64,000 bases of DNA from Calditrichota bacterium (lineage in GTDB: Bacteria; Zhuqueibacterota; Zhuqueibacteria; Zhuqueibacterales; Geothermadaptataceae). Both the position numbers and the translations under genes were made by a program. Below the pieces are notes generated by a model. It was not told the origin of the DNA and did not search any database. It was given only the letters and a program-made list of their open reading frames with translations. Below are positions 36,750-46,352 of this stretch, piece by piece; positions within the stretch are counted from its first letter, which is position 1; the number at the start of each line of letters is the position of its first letter. The stretch is taken from assembly GCA_008501765.1 (NCBI GenBank), contig QQUE01000002.1, forward strand, positions 1,114,336 to 1,178,335, given 5' to 3'.

Positions 36750-39210
36750 GGCTCTGCTCCAATGGCAAAAAGAGTGAAAAAGTGCTGCCTTTTTCAGGTT
36801 GGCTTTGCACTTCGATGCGCCCGTTATGCGCATCGACGATTGATTTCACAACCTGCAACCCGAGGCCGGCCCCACCAATGCGCTGCGCTTTTTTATCCCG
36901 GGCCCGGTAAAATGGTTGAAATATATTTTCCAATTCTCGTTTGTCAATCCCAATTCCTCGATCGGTGATTGCCATGACAGCAAAGCCGTTTTTCTCCGAG
37001 GTTTCGATAAGCAATTCACGTACACTTGCGGAGAATTTCATGGCATTGGAGAGAATGTTGTTAAATATTTGAACCAGCCCATCGGCATCAGCAATCACGA
37101 TTAATGGGCTTAAATGCAAGCTCACCTTTATGGTGAAATTTTCCATTTTAAAAATATATTCGAAGGGGACGAGCGCACCGGTAATTATTTTATTTAAATC
37201 AACAGCATGAAATTGAAACGATTTTGTGCCGCGTTCCATTTTCGCAAAATCCAGGACGGTGCTAATGAGACGATTGAGCCGGTCGGCTTCGCCCTCAATT
37301 ATAGCTGAATATTCCCTGGCTTTTGCAAGAGCCGTGTTTTCATTTCCCATGAGCTCGGCAAACATTTTAATGGAAGTCAACGGTGTTTTTAATTCATGGG
37401 TTACTGATGAAATAAACTGGCTCTTCGATTTACTGAGCTCTTCAAGATGGCGGGCGACTTCCTGCTTGAATAAAAGATCCTGCTGCAAATTAATGCGTTC
37501 GATTGTCTGGCTGGTTTGGTTGGCGGCCACGCTGAGCAAATCGATGTCTTCGCGGCTATAGCGAAAACCGGATTTTTTTGGTCCCAGGAGTAAAATTCCC
37601 AAAATATTTTTTTTCTCATCCTGCAATGTGAAAACGAGCGCGGGTTCCGGACTTAAATTTTGCTCAGATTTGAGCACTGCAAATCCCTCCCGGCTTTCGG
37701 TATATCGTGGATTAATCAAAACGGTTGCTTGTGAAATATTGGTTTGATAATCGAACCAGGAATCAAATTCTGAGTAGAGCGGAGGGATATTCTGCGAAAT
37801 CAGGAGTTCTGATTTATTTAAATCATTGTTGTAAATGTAAAAGCCACTGAATTCAGGCAGAATGTTTATATCCACATGCTGCAGAAGAATCTTACCGGTT
37901 TCCGCTATTGTTATACAATTTTTCAGGTCTTCATTGATTCGCAAGAGCGCATCGCGGTAATTATAATGCACGCGGAAAAAAGTTTTATCCACAAATTCCT
38001 GAATTTTTTGACGCAGCGGATCAAAAATGATCGCGATGAAAACCGCGACCACAGCGGAAGAAAGCACAGACAGTTGCACGGTAAAAGTGCTGACAAAGTA
38101 GGCCAATGAACCGATGACGGTGGTGTAAATAGCGGCGATGCACAAAAAAATTAATGCGTAAACCACACTGCGATTAAAGATGATATCGATATCGAGTAAA
38201 TGGTGGCGGATAATTGAAATTGCAAATGTAATCGGAATAACCGAACAGATTAGCAAAACGATATCTTCCGGAACCAGACCGCGTGAAAGAAAAGTTTGCG
38301 GGATCGTCCACAGAAAAATGATTGCACATGAGCCAATGGCAAGTCCCAAAAGAATCCAGCGCAATTTGCGGCGGTCTTCTTCTTCGATGGCACGGAAATA
38401 GGAGTGGACAAAGTAACTCAAGGCAAATAACAGACAGGCAGAGAATATAACCCGAAATCCGTTAAACCAAAAAATAAACCGGTGATACCATGCGAAAGAA
38501 AAATTTAATGTCGCCAGTGAATAGGACAATGTGAGCCACAAAACAAAAATCGAAAAAAACAGGGTTAAAACCGGCAAATATCTTTGAAAAGGATAACGTT
38601 TTTCACGGGGAAAAATGAAGGCAAATTTTATAAACAGGATGGGTGTTGCGGCGTAGGCACTTAAGTAAATTAACTGAAAAAGCTGAGCTAATCCGGTTGG
38701 ATAAATATTATAGGGGCGCCATGGGAAAAAATACATGATCGAAACCGCAAGCATGCTGAAGAAAAAATAGCGTGCTTCCTTTTTCTCCGGTTGTTTCCAA
38801 TGGACAATTATTCCTAAAATGAGAAAAACCAGGCCAAAAGGAATTGCGATGAGCTGATAGCGAATGGAATAAAAGGGTATCAAGCTCACATGTGCCGAGA
38901 ATTCTCGCCCTTCTCTCACGAGTTGCAGTGAAACAATATCGCCGATATTTTGGCCGTCGGTAATTAGTTCGAGTGCTTTTTTTGAGTCGAGCGTATGCCC
39001 CTCGCAATTCAGCACAATATCACCACTTTTCAGCTGGCCTGGCAATGGAATGTGATCCTGTTCTGAAATTTGTAGTTGTCCCGTTGGATTTTGTTCAACA
39101 TGAAAAGGAAGCATTGCCCTTTTTAAACTAAACCAGGTGCCAGCTGCGCAGAGCACGATCACTACCAAAGGAATGAGTAATTGTTTAGGTGAGATTTTCA
39201 CGGCACCCAC
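36727..39210 (-). CDS. Membrane sensor histidine kinase with PDZ, multi-TM, GAF and kinase domains
   Basis: 827 residues. A first membrane segment (10-28) leads to a PDZ-like domain (LPGQLKSGDIVLNCEGHTLDSKKALEL, residues 55-110) facing the periplasm. About seven more membrane segments follow (120-400), then a GAF-like domain (425-580). HisKA has its phospho-acceptor at His605 in SSVTHELKTPLTS. HATPase_c shows N-box FNNILSNAMKF and G-boxes DRGIGI and GGAGLGLQVVKSIV. The PDZ plus 7TM layout suggests sensing of envelope protein state or a small hydrophobic signal. The frame starts at GTG 39210, with a second GTG at 39201 equally possible. Confidence 0.93.
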   Translation of the reverse strand: MGAVKISPKQLLIPLVVIVLCAAGTWFSLKRAMLPFHVEQNPTGQLQISEQDHIPLPGQLKSGDIVLNCEGHTLDSKKALELITDGQNIGDIVSLQLVREGREFSAHVSLIPFYSIRYQLIAIPFGLVFLILGIIVHWKQPEKKEARYFFFSMLAVSIMYFFPWRPYNIYPTGLAQLFQLIYLSAYAATPILFIKFAFIFPREKRYPFQRYLPVLTLFFSIFVLWLTLSYSLATLNFSFAWYHRFIFWFNGFRVIFSACLLFALSYFVHSYFRAIEEEDRRKLRWILLGLAIGSCAIIFLWTIPQTFLSRGLVPEDIVLLICSVIPITFAISIIRHHLLDIDIIFNRSVVYALIFLCIAAIYTTVIGSLAYFVSTFTVQLSVLSSAVVAVFIAIIFDPLRQKIQEFVDKTFFRVHYNYRDALLRINEDLKNCITIAETGKILLQHVDINILPEFSGFYIYNNDLNKSELLISQNIPPLYSEFDSWFDYQTNISQATVLINPRYTESREGFAVLKSEQNLSPEPALVFTLQDEKKNILGILLLGPKKSGFRYSREDIDLLSVAANQTSQTIERINLQQDLLFKQEVARHLEELSKSKSQFISSVTHELKTPLTSIKMFAELMGNENTALAKAREYSAIIEGEADRLNRLISTVLDFAKMERGTKSFQFHAVDLNKIITGALVPFEYIFKMENFTIKVSLHLSPLIVIADADGLVQIFNNILSNAMKFSASVRELLIETSEKNGFAVMAITDRGIGIDKRELENIFQPFYRARDKKAQRIGGAGLGLQVVKSIVDAHNGRIEVQSQPEKGSTFSLFLPLEQSHETHINN

Positions 39211-39523
39211 ACTGAAAAGTTGCGACTAAATCATCGCTAATAAAAAAATTATAAACGGTGGCTATCCCCTGCGGCAGGGTTAATTCAATATGGGTTATAA
39301 AGTCGATAAATGCAATAAATATAAGCGGTGTGTTCGAGGAAAGGATATTGTTTTCGTTGTAGATGATTTCGAGATTTCAAATCAATTTTATCGCAAATAA
39401 TCTGGTATGCAAAAAGTAAGATATTCACTGATTTTCTTTCTGCTCCGCTGCATTTGTCATATCGGGTTGCATATTTTTGCATACTGTGGGCTCCCTGAAT
39501 CCGGGCTAAATGTCAGGAGATTC

Positions 39524-39547
39524 CAGTATTTCACGCTGTGAAAACTG
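39524..39547. repeat. Short palindromic repeat, copy 2
   Basis: It carries the same 20-base core as at 21191-21210 (GTATTTCACGCTGTGAAAAC). Outer arms are CAGT and ACTG, so pairing is preserved although the sequence differs from the first copy. Confidence 0.5.
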
Positions 39548-39551
39548 AAAG

Positions 39552-39590
39552 GACACACACAAATATCTTATTAGTTTGTGTGTGTCTTTT
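39552..39590. terminator. Rho-independent-type terminator
   Basis: GACACACACAAA (39552-39563) pairs perfectly with TTTGTGTGTGTC (39575-39586), with an 11-base loop, followed by TTTT on the plus side. A-residues before the stem give a shorter U-tract for the minus strand as well. It lies between two transcription units that both read leftwards. Confidence 0.65.
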
Positions 39591-39627
39591 ATTGAATACA
39601 ATGAGGTAGCGAATATTATTTTATTAG

Positions 39628-39994
39628 CCTGAATTATTCATAAAGCGCAGTGGATGTGCCTGGCACTTCGTTGATTTTTATAAATTTAACTAAACAAAGT
39701 CTCGGTTATCCAGTTAACTCAGCTTTGCACAAACCCACCCCTGATATGCTGCAAAACGCTACGCTTTTTCGCATATCGTACCCTCCCGGGATGGATTTGA
39801 AAACCGTCTCAGGCTAAATCCCATCCTTGGAGGGGACAGAACGATGCGAACGGCAATGCCGATGAGCAGCGAACAGGGGTGGGTTCGTATTTAGCTGAGT
39901 TAACTGGATAACCAGAAAATTAAGTAGCTTTTAATGACTTTCATAACTTGTAGAAGTGCCAGGCATGTTTTTATCAGTTTATGAATAGATCAGG
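39628..39994 (+). mobile_element. MITE-like element B, interrupted by element C
   Basis: The left end CCTGAATTATTCATAAA and right end, an inverted version with one changed base (ATGAATAGATCAGG), match the intact copy at 60891-61032. The left half runs to about 39700 and the right half resumes about 39923. Internal palindromic arms GTGCCTGGCACTT and AAGTGCCAGGCA are kept. Flanks TTAG and TTGG may be a decayed 4-bp target duplication. The 210-bp foldback element C sits in the middle. Confidence 0.75.
39701..39922 (+). mobile_element. Foldback element C inserted in element B
   Basis: Terminal inverted repeats of 21 bases at 39704-39724 and 39893-39913 begin GGTTATCCAGTTAACTCAGC and match perfectly. 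Further pairing follows inside: ACCCACCCCTG against CAGGGGTGGGT, and CCCTCC..GGATGGATTT against AAATCCCATCC..GGAGGGG. Nearly the whole unit can therefore fold on itself. AAGT is found on both sides (just before 39701 and near 39923) and may be the target duplication. Nothing is encoded. A diverged relative is at 60657-60849. Confidence 0.75.
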
Positions 39995-40131
39995 TTGGTA
40001 TGCCTTACTGGCAATTCATTGATTAAAATTCTGAGAATAACAAAATAATTAAAAGTAACAGACACCCACAGAGAGCATGACCGAGTACCGTGCCGGGGTG
40101 CCTGCTACCGGAGGAAGGAATTGCAAGATAA

Positions 40132-41517
40132 TCAGGTGTTCCCGTCGTGTCCGTTATGATAAAGTCCGAGATCTTTTAGTTTATCACGAAAATGCCCCCG
40201 GTCCATTTGTGCCAATCGCGAGCCTTTGCTAATATTTCCGCCAGCCAACTCAACGATGTGAGCGAAATAGTTTCGTTCAAATGTAAATCGTGCTTCCCGG
40301 AAAGTCTTGCCTTGAAAATCCATATCATTGCCATCCTGTGCCGCTTCATAAATTTTTTCATGAATACCATCGATGTGCAGAGATTCGCTTTTTTCAAAAA
40401 GCATGGCATTGATAATTATGTTTTCCAGTTCGCGGACATTGCCGGGGAAACTGTAATTCATGAGCTTTTTAAGGCAATCCCCATCGATGTTTTGAATTGA
40501 TTTTCCATAAATCCCATTGTATTTTTTGATGACGTGTTCAACGAGTAATGGAATATCCTCGGTACGTTCTCGCAGCGGTGGAATTTTAATAACGAAGCGT
40601 TCCAACCTGTGGAATAAATCTTTCCTAAATTGTTTTTCATCAATTGCTTTGCGCAAGTCACGATTGGTGGCGGCAATTATGCGGACATCCGTTTTGAGCT
40701 GCTCTTTGCCACCAATGCGTTCAAATGTTTTTTCTTGCAGTACTCGGAGAAATTTGGTTTGTATTATACCGTTGAGCTCACCGATTTCATCGAGAAAAAT
40801 ACTGGATTGATGGGCTCTTTCAAATTTACCAATCTTGCGGCTTTGGGCGCCGGTGAAGGCTCCTTTCTCATGGCCAAAAAGTTCACTTTCAGCCAGGTTT
40901 TCGGGGATGGCGCCGCAGTTAACAACGATCAGCGGTTTTTGATCCCGGCTGCTGTGCGTGTGCAGGGCATTGGCGATAAGCTCCTTTCCGGTTCCAGTTT
41001 CACCGAGTATTAAAACGGATTCGTCAGTGTCTGCCAATGCTTCTATTTGTTCGAAAACTTTAAGCAGCCCGGCGCTTTTTCCGATGATATTGGAAAATTG
41101 ATAATTTTCCCTCGCCTCCTGCATTTGATAATAAGTTTCACGTTCTCGCCGGTAATATTCGATTGCCAAGGTTAATTTTTGATCCAGAATATTGAAATCA
41201 ATTGGTTTTGAGAAAAAATCGAAAGCACCATTTTGCCGGGCTAATTCCGGCGTATTGGAATTTCCTTTTCCGGTAAATACGATTATGCAAATGTCGGGAT
41301 AGTCAGCGTGCAGTTTTTTAAGAAGATCATAGCCATCCATATCCGGGAGCACAAGATCGAGCAAGATCACACTAAAATTGACCGTTTCAACAAGAGCGAG
41401 GGCCTCGGCCGCATTGCCTGCATGTTCCGTCCCGAAGCCGGCATGGGTAATCCATTTATCGAGTTTTTGCCGGACTTCCGGTTGATCATCAATAATTAAA
41501 ATTCTGTCGGGGATCAT
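40132..41517 (-). CDS. NtrC-family sigma-54-dependent response regulator
   Basis: 461 residues. The receiver (1-120) has the IIDD acidic pair and phospho-acceptor Asp54 in [11 protein letters not shown], plus FTGKG and FSKPID. The AAA+ domain (140-375) has Walker A GETGTGKE at 172-179, the sigma-54-contacting GAFTGA at 219-224, and arginine-finger region [11 protein letters not shown]. The C-terminal Fis-type helix-turn-helix ends near [22 protein letters not shown]. It would activate sigma-54 RNA polymerase after phosphorylation. It is the last gene of a four-gene set, 93 bp after the hybrid kinase, with a strong AGGAAGGA site before the ATG. Confidence 0.96.
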   Translation of the reverse strand: MIPDRILIIDDQPEVRQKLDKWITHAGFGTEHAGNAAEALALVETVNFSVILLDLVLPDMDGYDLLKKLHADYPDICIIVFTGKGNSNTPELARQNGAFDFFSKPIDFNILDQKLTLAIEYYRRERETYYQMQEARENYQFSNIIGKSAGLLKVFEQIEALADTDESVLILGETGTGKELIANALHTHSSRDQKPLIVVNCGAIPENLAESELFGHEKGAFTGAQSRKIGKFERAHQSSIFLDEIGELNGIIQTKFLRVLQEKTFERIGGKEQLKTDVRIIAATNRDLRKAIDEKQFRKDLFHRLERFVIKIPPLRERTEDIPLLVEHVIKKYNGIYGKSIQNIDGDCLKKLMNYSFPGNVRELENIIINAMLFEKSESLHIDGIHEKIYEAAQDGNDMDFQGKTFREARFTFERNYFAHIVELAGGNISKGSRLAQMDRGHFRDKLKDLGLYHNGHDGNT

Positions 41518-41610
41518 ATCCTTCCTCTCTAAATTTGGAGCATAAAATGTGGATTTTCCTTCCTTTAAGTATTAAATATGTCGCGCAATTGGGCTGATGA
41601 TCAGATAAAA

Positions 41611-44600
41611 TTAAACAGCAGCCAATTTTTTTATCTTTTCCGCATTGGCTAAATAGCGAAAAACAACCTGGTGAATTCTGTACCAGAAGTCACTGTCTAA
41701 AACCAAAAATGAGTCATACAAGGCGATATTAATATCACGCGGCCGTGCGGTTGCTGATGTTAAAATAATCGGTATGCCGGGCAGCGCGCAACGCAATTCT
41801 GCGACGAAATCATCGGCTGAGCAAGTTGCTGAACTGTCTTTGTTCAGATGATAATCGAGAATTACCATATCAAATTTTGTGGACGCGCATTTATTAACTG
41901 CATTGCGCCCAAGTTGGGAGCTAACAACGAAATGCCCGTCATGCTGCAAATGGCGTTTTAATTTTGATAAAACTGTTTTGTCATCATTGACAATCAGGAT
42001 TTGCGCCGGGCGTCCATTTTGGGCTCCGGCGGTAATTTGTTTGCCATTGCTAAAGTTGGCTGCTATTTTTTGTTTGGGAACAGGCAAAATAATTGAGACT
42101 GTTGTGCCAATATTTTTATGGCTTTGCAGGGCCAGCTTTCCATCATGATCCGATTGCACAATCCTTTTTGTCAGCGCCAGGCCGAGGCCGTAACCTTTGT
42201 TTTTGGTCGTTTCAAATGGATAAAAAACGCGATTGAGTTTATCGTTATCAATTCCGCAACCTGTATCTTCAATTTTGATTATATATTTCTCATCTTCGAC
42301 ATGACCACGGACAGTTAATGTTCCCTTTTCACCCATGGCATCAATTGCATTATTTATAATATTAAAAATAGCGCGCGTTATCCTTGCCTTGTCAACTTTG
42401 AGTTCAATTTCACCATTTTTAATAGGTTTCTCAAGATTGATTTTGTTCCATTTTTCGATACCAAATAATGTGAGCGCCTCATCGATTATCTGTTTCGCCG
42501 GGACCAGGGAAAATTCGGGTTTTTCTCCTTCGGTCCGGTTGCTTAAATCAGTTGTGAATTCTTCTATCCGATTGAGGCTGCCCGTGATATCTTCGAGTGC
42601 AGCGTCGATATCTTTCTGCTTGATTTTCCGCTCCTGACCAAGTTTGTGCAGCCACTGTGTTTCAGATGCAATATTTGTAAGAATGTTTTTAATATCGTGG
42701 GTTAAACCGGCAATGGCTTCTTCAATGGCAGCTTTTTCCAGGGCGTAGGATAATTTAACCTGAGTTTTTACCAGCCCCTCCGAGGTTTGTGCATTATGTA
42801 TTGCCAGACCGGCTTGGTTGGCTAATCCGGTTACCAAACGCAATGCAACATCATTGAAATCATTAATTCGATTGCTTTCCATTTTTATCAGGCCGATGAT
42901 GGCATCATCAAAAGTGATGGGTGCCAGCAAGGCTGATTGCACCAATTCCGTGGTGGGTATGAAATGTTTGTTTCTTTTTGTTCTCGGAATGATTCGGTGT
43001 TTTTTTGTGTGCAAAACCTCGCTCTCGATGCTGTTGTTGGATTTATCTTCCGGCGTGAATAGCACTTTTTGATTCAGTGGATTAATTGAGACGTTTGTTC
43101 CGCTTAGCAGGCTTCCGTTTTCGAGGAGAAAAACTGAAATAGTACGGTCTTCGTTGCCACATGCAGCAAATCCTTCTTCGCAAATGGTGCGCAATACTTT
43201 TTTAATTCCAAGGCTGGAGTTGATGGTGCGGCCAATATTATACAGCGCTTCAGTTTCTTTAACTTGTGTCTCACACTTATCGCATAATTCCCCAATTGTT
43301 AGTGCTACAGCGGCATTGCTTGCCACTGTCATCAGTGTTTGACTGTCGTTGGAATCGAAATCCTCCGGTTCGGTACTTTGAATGCAGAGAACTCCCAATT
43401 TTTGATCCCGGAAAAATAACGGGACAGAAATTTCAGATTTCATCCCTTTGGCTAATTTTAGCTTGTTCGGCATCAGATGGATATTATTTTCGATAATTGG
43501 CTTGCCATCCCTCAGTGCACGGGAGACAGAACTCGAACTCAAAAGTGGCAGTTTTTTCTCAAGATTCATCATTGTCAAATCTTCATTGCAGGCTGCACGA
43601 ATATGCAGCGCATCATGATCTTTATCCTGCAGAAAAAGAAACGCCTTTCGGTTGGGACGGCCGATTATGATCAGGCATTCACGGATTGAAAATTCGAGAA
43701 TTTTTTCCAAGCGTTTTTCGTGACTGATAGCATCGCCGATTCCGGAAAGAGAGATGACTTGCTGTGCCTGTTTTTCGGCCAATCCATAGAGGCGGTATTT
43801 TCGGATCGCTGTTGAGGTGAGATTTGCAAGTGTCAAAAAAACCTTATGTTGCATTTCATCGTAAAGAACGGGTTGTCGGTCGCTTATAACCAGACATCCT
43901 AAAATTTCTCCATCAACTTTCAATGGCAGCACGACCAGCGCTTTGATACTTTTCCAAACCGGGCGAAAATTCACCTCTTTTTGTGCATTAATCGAAATAA
44001 ACGTCTCCCCTGATTGCAGTACCCCGCCGAGAACATCATGTTCTTTATCCGGGAACTCTGGTGGTGGATAAAGACGGGCCGGTGCTTTCGGGTGGAATTT
44101 GTAAATAAATTGCCCGTTTTGTTGTTCCCGGAAAAGTATGTAGTTGAAGCTCGAGTTTGTGATGCGCTGAATTGTTTCCAAAATGGCCTCGAACGCTGCA
44201 TTATATTCGATATTCATATCAAGAAAGTGGGTTAATTCTTCCAATAAAATAATGTAGTGACGATATTGCGACATCCTGTTCTCAACGGGTTGCGTTCGAA
44301 TGATGAGAGAGATTTGCTGTGCAAGAATTTCCAGTATTTTTACCTCGCTATCACTAAAAGTGGACGGTTTTCTCAAGGTGATATTCAACACCCCTAATAC
44401 GTTGCCGTTCACCTCGAGCGGGAGTGCGATCATTGCACCGAGATTGTGTTTTTTGGCACTGGCCTGCCCAAGATAATCGGGGCATTCGACTGTGTTTGTC
44501 ACATCATGAATATAGCGGAACTGACCTGTGCTGGCCACTTTTCCGGCGATCCCCTCACCCAGTTTCAGGCGAAAATTGTTGTGAACATCAGGTTCAATAC

Positions 44601-45939
44601 CCACGGACGATTCCACCTTTAAAGTTTTTTTGTCCGGTTCGAGCAGCATGATCGAACAATTTTGTACACCGCGCAACGATGAGCTCAGGTGGTTGAGAAT
44701 TTCATCGTAGGGCTTCGCAGTATTCAATGCCTGAGTGATTGCTTCGCTGTTGGCCTGCAACGTCGACAAGGCACTTTTTGCTTCAATTTGCTCGGTAATT
44801 ACATTAAAGTAGAGTTCACGGGATTTACGAAAGTCACCCTGTTTAAAATATTGATCGGCAATCCGCTCGCTGGTAAAATAGTCCTGGAAAAATTTCTCGA
44901 ATAACGGATTGCGAATACGGTAGTTGCCATTTTTTTCTGATAGTGCGCCAATGCTCACCAATGGCTGCAAATCACGATCATAAAAATGCCCCTGTAAAAC
45001 GCCTGACTTCATAACACGAACCAAATTTTCAACAAGAATATCGTTTTTTTCCAGGCGCCAGATTATATTATCAACAACGCTATCACCCTCCCTGAGAATT
45101 TCGGTGATAATTTTTTTTGCACGTTTTAAACTAAAGGATAATGTTGATCTGTGGATCACGGATTCTTCCAACATTTTGTAACATATTTTTTGAATCAGGT
45201 AACCCATGCCATTTGTTTGTTCAAAAATTAACTGTATAAACCCATGTTGTATGGCGACCTTCATCTGGCAGGCAATATGCCGGATGAGGTTTTCTACCTG
45301 AGAAAAAGTAAAATCTTCAAGCATAATGCGAAAAGTACATTCAGTAAAAACGATTTCGTCCCCCAATTGCAAATCGGATCGTCCAAGGCTTCCAGCAATG
45401 ATAAATTGAAAATTTTGGATATCATTTTCATTGTCGTATGCATGCGACAAACGTAAAAGTTCATTTAAAATATAGTGGAGAAAATTTCTATTTATAGCTT
45501 CCAGCCCGTCAAAAACAAATATAATTTGTTTATCATTCGCCAGTGTTCGGTTCAGTTGTAAAAAATATTGTGACAAGCTGGTTTTGGAGGAGAATATCTT
45601 TTCTTCAAACTCGGATTCAAGCCCCTGGGCCGGAATAAACTGTTTAATATTATTTTGTACCACCTGGCGCAAGTCAAAAAAGGAGCGAAGCCGTTTTGCC
45701 GCAAAATCGACGTGAATGAATGTAGCGTTGGCGTGTGATTTTAAGTAATCATGCTTTATGGTAGAAATGAATGTAGTTTTCCCCACTTTTTTGCTGCAAC
45801 AGAATGAAAGCCAGAATCCACGTTCCAGGGCCGAACAGGCTTTTTTGACTTCTTGTTCACGTTTGATTAAAACCAGATCGTCTTTTTCAATATGCAGCGC
45901 TCTTTTATAAATAAATGGGATTTTGCACATCGGTTGCAC
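41611..45939 (-). CDS. NTPase-GAF-histidine kinase-receiver fusion protein
   Basis: 1442 residues, apparently soluble. Residues 25-340 form a P-loop NTPase of the AAA/STAND kind with Walker A CSKKVGKTT (48-56) and Walker B IIFVFDGLEAI (Asp144). A winged-helix-like stretch precedes residue 370 (VSIGALSEKNGNYRIRNPLFEKFF). Four GAF domains follow (about 410-560, 575-720, 740-890, 910-1065). The kinase core has its phospho-acceptor at His1081 in GLTHDIKNILT, N-box FNIINNAIDAM and G-boxes EDTGCGID and GYGLGLALTKRI. The C-terminal receiver (1313-1442) has Asp1319/1320 and Asp1362, but the usual Lys is not seen near LVLDSDF. The first Gly of Walker A is Cys48. It starts 3 bp after the lone receiver gene. 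Confidence 0.92.
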   Translation of the reverse strand: MQPMCKIPFIYKRALHIEKDDLVLIKREQEVKKACSALERGFWLSFCCSKKVGKTTFISTIKHDYLKSHANATFIHVDFAAKRLRSFFDLRQVVQNNIKQFIPAQGLESEFEEKIFSSKTSLSQYFLQLNRTLANDKQIIFVFDGLEAINRNFLHYILNELLRLSHAYDNENDIQNFQFIIAGSLGRSDLQLGDEIVFTECTFRIMLEDFTFSQVENLIRHIACQMKVAIQHGFIQLIFEQTNGMGYLIQKICYKMLEESVIHRSTLSFSLKRAKKIITEILREGDSVVDNIIWRLEKNDILVENLVRVMKSGVLQGHFYDRDLQPLVSIGALSEKNGNYRIRNPLFEKFFQDYFTSERIADQYFKQGDFRKSRELYFNVITEQIEAKSALSTLQANSEAITQALNTAKPYDEILNHLSSSLRGVQNCSIMLLEPDKKTLKVESSVGIEPDVHNNFRLKLGEGIAGKVASTGQFRYIHDVTNTVECPDYLGQASAKKHNLGAMIALPLEVNGNVLGVLNITLRKPSTFSDSEVKILEILAQQISLIIRTQPVENRMSQYRHYIILLEELTHFLDMNIEYNAAFEAILETIQRITNSSFNYILFREQQNGQFIYKFHPKAPARLYPPPEFPDKEHDVLGGVLQSGETFISINAQKEVNFRPVWKSIKALVVLPLKVDGEILGCLVISDRQPVLYDEMQHKVFLTLANLTSTAIRKYRLYGLAEKQAQQVISLSGIGDAISHEKRLEKILEFSIRECLIIIGRPNRKAFLFLQDKDHDALHIRAACNEDLTMMNLEKKLPLLSSSSVSRALRDGKPIIENNIHLMPNKLKLAKGMKSEISVPLFFRDQKLGVLCIQSTEPEDFDSNDSQTLMTVASNAAVALTIGELCDKCETQVKETEALYNIGRTINSSLGIKKVLRTICEEGFAACGNEDRTISVFLLENGSLLSGTNVSINPLNQKVLFTPEDKSNNSIESEVLHTKKHRIIPRTKRNKHFIPTTELVQSALLAPITFDDAIIGLIKMESNRINDFNDVALRLVTGLANQAGLAIHNAQTSEGLVKTQVKLSYALEKAAIEEAIAGLTHDIKNILTNIASETQWLHKLGQERKIKQKDIDAALEDITGSLNRIEEFTTDLSNRTEGEKPEFSLVPAKQIIDEALTLFGIEKWNKINLEKPIKNGEIELKVDKARITRAIFNIINNAIDAMGEKGTLTVRGHVEDEKYIIKIEDTGCGIDNDKLNRVFYPFETTKNKGYGLGLALTKRIVQSDHDGKLALQSHKNIGTTVSIILPVPKQKIAANFSNGKQITAGAQNGRPAQILIVNDDKTVLSKLKRHLQHDGHFVVSSQLGRNAVNKCASTKFDMVILDYHLNKDSSATCSADDFVAELRCALPGIPIILTSATARPRDINIALYDSFLVLDSDFWYRIHQVVFRYLANAEKIKKLAAV

Positions 45940-45941
45940 TC

Positions 45942-46352
45942 CTAATAGCTGGCAGCTAAATGACGGAATGTGCCCACAACCTCATCATAAGAAACAGGTT
46001 TCTTGAAATAACGGAGCACATTGAGGTTTTTAATTTTTTCTTCGATTTGATGACTTGGAACAGCAGTTAGTACGATGGTTTTGATATCCTTGGCACAATT
46101 GCGAATCTGACCATCTCGAATGTCCTGGAGTAATTTTAATCCGGCCTCACGTTGTTCAAATGGTTTCCGGTTTATCTTGCCGGATGAGAACATGATATCA
46201 AGGCAAATAAAATCGTATTTCTGCTTGTTTAAGCACTCGACGGCTTGCTGGTAACTTTCGGCTAAATCACAAATGATGTGACTTCGCCGCAAAGCAGGAA
46301 AATAGGCATTGACTCCCCATGGTTCGTCTTCAACAAATAAAACGCGAGTCAT
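45942..46352 (-). CDS. Single-domain response regulator (receiver only)
   Basis: 136 residues forming one receiver domain: acidic VEDEP, phospho-acceptor in FICLDIMF, threonine in IVLTAVPS and lysine in YFKKPVS, all present. A somewhat long loop (SSGKINRKPFEQREAG) follows the acceptor strand. With no output domain it most likely shuttles phosphate between the two large kinases flanking it, or acts by protein contact. The start overlaps the upstream kinase stop as ATGA, and the downstream kinase begins 2 bp after its stop. Confidence 0.93.
   Translation of the reverse strand: MTRVLFVEDEPWGVNAYFPALRRSHIICDLAESYQQAVECLNKQKYDFICLDIMFSSGKINRKPFEQREAGLKLLQDIRDGQIRNCAKDIKTIVLTAVPSHQIEEKIKNLNVLRYFKKPVSYDEVVGTFRHLAASY

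Larger units (their letters stand above)
39211..40131. other. Intergenic region with terminator and nested inserted elements
   Basis: No gene is visible. It holds a short palindromic repeat (39524-39547), a strong terminator (39552-39590) and a 142-bp-type element interrupted by another foldback element (39628-39994). About 130 plain bases remain before the sigma-54 activator gene stop. Each item is listed separately. Confidence 0.7.

Noticed and set aside
39285-39482. A 65-residue minus-strand frame near the kinase gene start.
   Set aside because: Composition is random-looking, there is no start signal, and it lies in a region rich in terminators and inserted elements.
39658-39676. TGGCACTTCGTTGAT inside element B resembles a sigma-54 promoter.
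   Set aside because: The GC expected ten bases after GG is absent (AT instead), and the TGGCAC half is explained by the element's palindrome.
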